Assembly (NCBI RefSeq): GCF_914767665.1
Contig: NC_059504.1
Coordinates: 20,896,501 to 20,960,500 of the forward strand
Length of the DNA: 64,000 nucleotides
Direction of reading: 5' to 3'
Source: Harmonia axyridis
Taxonomy: Eukaryota; Arthropoda; Insecta; Coleoptera; Coccinellidae
The stretch's first letter is position 1. The number at the start of each line of letters is the position of its first letter. This document shows, one piece after another, positions 60,633-64,000 of this stretch. Both the position numbers and the translations under genes were made by a program. The notes beneath the pieces are model-generated. The model was not told the origin of the DNA and did no database searches. It saw only the letters and a program-made list of their open reading frames with translations.

Positions 60633-60878
60633 CGATCTAATGAACAAATAACGCTTCTGGATGTTAGCGCTTTGCTTGGGCTAACAATATATTACTGTTA
60701 CTCTTCGACAATCGTCGAAGCACAGATAACAAAATTATCTTCGAGTCAATCACTGATTTCTATAGAAATATCACAGATTTATCCACATGCAAAATATTTA
60801 TCAGCAATTGATGAGAATCTGAAGCAAAATGCTTCTATAGATTTCGAGAAATTCTTTAAATACATACATTCTTATTAG
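60633..60878 (+). CDS. Candidate coding exon with a hydrophobic signal/anchor segment
   Basis: Behind a strong acceptor the frame is open for 81 codons. It begins RSNEQITLLDVSALLGLTIY, with a hydrophobic stretch continuing to about STIVEA, followed by a polar segment with ISQIYPHAKYLSAIDENLKQ and FEKFFKYIHSY. It joins in phase 0 to the ATG exon at 51779-51821. A mariner inserted at its end supplies the TAG. Without the insertion the sequence would read TAT|GTATGA, either a splice donor or a stop two codons on. No homologue is recognised. Confidence 0.3.
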   Translation, partial: RSNEQITLLDVSALLGLTIYYCYSSTIVEAQITKLSSSQSLISIEISQIYPHAKYLSAIDENLKQNASIDFEKFFKYIHSY

Positions 60879-61885
60879 GCCAATTGATAAGCGTTGTGAA
60901 TGTAACTACTTTTGTTATTTGAGAAAAAGAATTTCGTGTGCTGATGAAATATTGCTTTTTGAAGAGAAAAATACAGTTGTAGCAAGAGTTTCCGGGGTCT
61001 GCACCAGAAAAATCAACCATCATTGATTAGTATGCTAAGTTTAAAAGTGGTGAAATGAACACCGAAGACGGCGAACGCACTGGACGCCCAGAAGAGGCTA
61101 TCACCGACGAAAAAAACAAAAAAGTTCACGAAATAATTTTGAATTACCGTAAAGTAAGGTTGATCGAGATAGCCAGACATTGTGAAGATATCATCTGAAC
61201 ATGTTAAAATGCAATAAACCAGAATTTTTGCGTCGATATGTGACAATGGATCAAACATGGCTCCATCATTTCACTCCGGAGTCCAATCGACAGTCAGCTG
61301 AGTTGAGTGCACAACATGAACCGAATCCAAAGCGAGGAAAAACACAACAGTCAGCTCACAGCTGGCAAGGTTATGGCAATATTATTCTGGGATGCGCAAG
61401 ATATAATATTCATTGATTACCTCCAAAAGGGCCAGACCATCAACAGCGATTATTATATAGCTTTATTGGATCGTTTAAAGGATGAAATCCTTAAAAACCG
61501 GTTCCATTTGAAGAAAAAAAAAGGGGTGTTGTTTCATCAAGACAATGCGCCGTGTCACAAATCAATGAAAACAAATGCCAAAATTGCATGAATTGGGCTT
61601 CGAATTGCTTCTGCCTCGGCTTCTGCATCTCCCATATTCGCTAGATCTGGCCCCCAGTGACTTTTTCCTGTTCTCAGACCTCGCTGGAATGAAATTTAGA
61701 AGAAGAAATTGACGAAACTGAGGCCTATTTTGAAGCGAAAGACAAATCGTACTACAAAAATGGTATCGAAAAGTGTGAAGATCGCTATAATCGCTGTATC
61801 TCCCTCGAAGTTGAATAATAAAATCGAATTTTGACAAAAAAATATGTTTTACTATGGTAGATCGGGGACTTTTCAATAGTCCTGT
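60875..61885 (+). mobile_element. Mariner copy 3 (lineage A), decayed
   Basis: Starts TTAGGCCAATTGATAAG and ends with the inverse ACTTTTCAATAGTCCTGT, flanked by TA (60873-60874 and 61886-61887). The 5' untranslated part and the segment between the helix-turn-helix region and MDQ are deleted. The first aspartate region reads VTMDQTWLHHF; HQDNAPCH and SPD...PSDFF survive in different frames. Confidence 0.85.
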
Positions 61886-62437
61886 TATGTATGAAGATTC
61901 GTATTCCTTTTAAAGCTCATAATTGTGACAAATCCAATTAGTCTAAGAAATTCTTATTGATCTATTGACCCACATACATCGTACTCACCTACTATTTACT
62001 AATTACTTATTCTACACATACAAGAGACGGAAATGCACTATCATATTTAGCCCATGTTCTTTGTTTTCTCTTCCGAAATAAAGAACAGGACCTTGATCGC
62101 AATTATTATTGGAAGTATTTGCAGTCGTTGACTAGCTCTTGCGATTTAAACCCAAGTAGTACTTGTTTAGTTCAGTTCCTATTTGTTGTTATTTTTCATT
62201 TTCTTCTTTTTCTATGGTTTTCGATGTGTTTGGGCGTGGAGTTAGTGCCGTTAGTGGTAAATATACTTGTGGCAACATTGATACTAACTTATGATCTGTC
62301 AAATTTAACATATTACTTCATTATAGATATAAGAGATCGAGCACGGATTTGAGACAGGAAATAAATCTTATCTAAGATAAATGTTTATTGATTTATGAAG
62401 ATTGGTTAATATTGTCAATTTTTAATATTTCATATAT
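61886..62437. other. Non-coding, no gene seen
   Basis: The plus frame at 62119-62352 contains a hydrophobic stretch (FLFVVIFHFLLFLWF) but has no upstream signals or domain, so I do not call it. Confidence 0.35.
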
Positions 62438-63383
62438 ACAGGATGTTCCACTATTGACGCGTCGCTCCATTACGGTTAAGCTCCAAAATGTTTGATTTTT
62501 TTTCGACACAGTATCATTAGGCTTTTCATCAGAGCTACATTCTCAATTGGTGGGTGTACCAAAAAAGTGTGAATTACCAAACATATTGTGTATATATTCT
62601 TGGTTTTATTGAATTGTCAGATTGCATGGAACAAATGAACCTTAGTATTTGAAGTTTCATATACTGCCATCGTTTCTGGGATAAGCATTTCGATTTTTCA
62701 TAGATTGAAGGATCTTTGGAAAAACCTAATTACTCCAAAAAGAATGAATTTATCTAAATGATGTTTTTAATGTGAGTATTAAAAGAATGGAGGTAAGTAT
62801 ACTGACTTTTTGAAAATCATTCAGAACTCTACTGGATGTTCAAAATGACGCAATTTATTGATGACCTATTCAAACGTTAAAGGGGGGTCTTTTTCCAAAT
62901 GACTTACCATGTAGTTTATTTTTTTAATAGCAAAAATAGTAGCACATTTTATTATCTTAGAAAAATTCTCTACCGAATGAGAAGATAAAATGAAGATGTG
63001 TCATTTTAAATAAGCCCAATATTAACGTTTGAATGAGTCATCTATGAATCGTCTCATTGTGAACACCCAGTAGAGTTCTCAATGATTATCAAAAAGTCAG
63101 TACTTACATCCGTTCTTTTAGTACCTATTCTCTTTTAAAATCTCATTCTAACAAATACCTTGATTTTGGAGTCATTAAGTTTTCCGAAGACCAATCTTCT
63201 TCTTCTTCCAAAGACCCTTGCATATATGAAAAATCGAAAGATCTCAAAAACAATAAGTTTAAGTATATGAAACTCCAAATATACTTGGATTTATTTATTC
63301 CGTGCAACCTGGATTTTCAATAAAAAAACGGTGTGCCTAAGTAACAAATGTTTGGTCATTTACACTTATTTGATACACCCTGT
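62438..63383. mobile_element. Large foldback MITE, about 950 bases
   Basis: Left end ACAGGATGTTCC, right end CACCCTGT. The arms share AAAAAGTCAGTA (right) with its inverse at left, TCATTCAGAACTCTACTGG with the inverse of the CCCAGTAGAGTTCTCAATGA region, and TAAACGTTTGAAT-type blocks, in inverted order around a spacer near 62890-63030. Confidence 0.65.
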
Positions 63384-63451
63384 GTATTTCCAAACAAATG
63401 CGAAGCGTATTGATACTGTGATGCATTTTTATGCAGAATTTGTCTTCTGCC

Positions 63452-63804
63452 CAGGGTCGCCGCCAGACATTTTAGCGCCTCGGCAAAATAAAAATTCGCC
63501 GCCCGGCTTTGCCTTATTTATATATTTTTTTTTTAAAGGAGCCTCAGTTATTCCTCTCAGGCATCTTTTCAATATCATATGAAATCGTATTTTTAACTCA
63601 AAATCAGCTTGTCGAATTTATCAAAACGTCGTTTTGTCGATTTCATCAAGAAACGTCCAGCATTGTTCAAAAGTACGACGCTCTATTTATAAGGCAATAG
63701 TAAAAAGACAACGTACTTCTTTAAAGGTGCAAAAACTACTGACTTTGCGCCTCTTCCATTTGGCGCCCCGGCAAAATGTCCAGTATGCCGCTCTTGGCGC
63801 CCTG
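63452..63804. mobile_element. hAT-type MITE with 8-bp target duplication
   Basis: Starts CAGGGTCGCCGCCAGACATT and ends TTGGCGCCCTG, flanked by CTTCTGCC and ATTCTTCC (6 of 8 identical). It is related to the element at 22665-23096, including inverted TTAAAGGTGCAAA and GTACTT words. Confidence 0.7.
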
Positions 63805-63821
63805 ATTCTTCCAGCAACTAT

Positions 63822-63943
63822 AATATTCCTTGACATTAAGATTTAAGGTTAAGATTTAATGGATCAAATATCCATGATTGGATATTGGATCCATTAAATC
63901 TTAACCTGTACTTTGTTCAAGACACTTCCAGTCAAGGAATATT
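63822..63943. repeat. 122-base palindromic hairpin
   Basis: The outer arms AATATTCCTTGAC and GTCAAGGAATATT, and the inner arms GGTTAAGATTTAATGGATC and GATCCATTAAATCTTAACC, give a long stem with two asymmetric interior loops. It could be a tiny foldback element or a small-RNA-type hairpin. Confidence 0.6.
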
Positions 63944-64000
63944 AATCAAATTGTTTTAAAACACGTGACGGACGTCGATGTATATTAAAACAAAATAATA

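Noticed and set aside
62119..62352. 77-codon ORF with a strongly hydrophobic stretch
   Set aside because: No ATG context, splice signals or homology; T-rich DNA readily yields Phe/Leu/Val runs.

Overview
The window is AT-rich insect nuclear DNA, most likely from a beetle; a ladybird-type genome is my guess and is not proven by the sequence. The reasons are short spliced introns (about 57-90 bases in several genes), an arthropod-specific chitin-binding cuticle gene, Tc1/mariner, hAT and P-like/THAP transposons, LINE 3' ends with (AAT)n or (ATT)n tails, and abundant elements ending in TACAGGGTG.

The first 18 kb carry the genes. After a LINE tail (1-814) come two head-to-head pairs: the sulfatase-activating enzyme Sumf1 (minus, 2055-3225) against a BTB zinc-finger protein (plus, 3779-5254), and phosphatidylserine synthase (minus, 7938-9468) against deoxyribose-phosphate aldolase (plus, 10008-11754). 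Each pair shares a start-to-start gap of about 540-555 bases. These four are intact, with exon-intron structures that join in phase. A Rebers-Riddiford cuticle protein gene follows on the minus strand (14256-18283, first coding exon not found). Its introns hold a short inverted-repeat element and two tRNA-like units in opposite orientation.

From about 18.3 kb onward the sequence is mainly mobile and repetitive. It holds five decayed mariner copies of two lineages, several hAT elements with recognisable 8-bp target duplications, large foldback elements, a second LINE tail interrupted by a P-like element that encodes a THAP zinc finger, and a second THAP-like family present as two copies 26 kb apart. 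The dominant structure is a 183-bp satellite array (about 37.55-43.85 kb). It has a homogenised core, diverged edges and higher-order repetition, and single diverged relatives lie at 36.8 kb and 1.2 kb.

The only hint of a host gene in the right half is a discontinuous plus-strand model. It consists of a CpG-containing 5' exon near 46.45-46.78 kb with a close CTCF-like site, a short exon with an ATG at 51804, and a phase-compatible exon at 60633-60878 whose end is hit by a mariner insertion. Long stretches between repeats contain nothing I can support as a gene.
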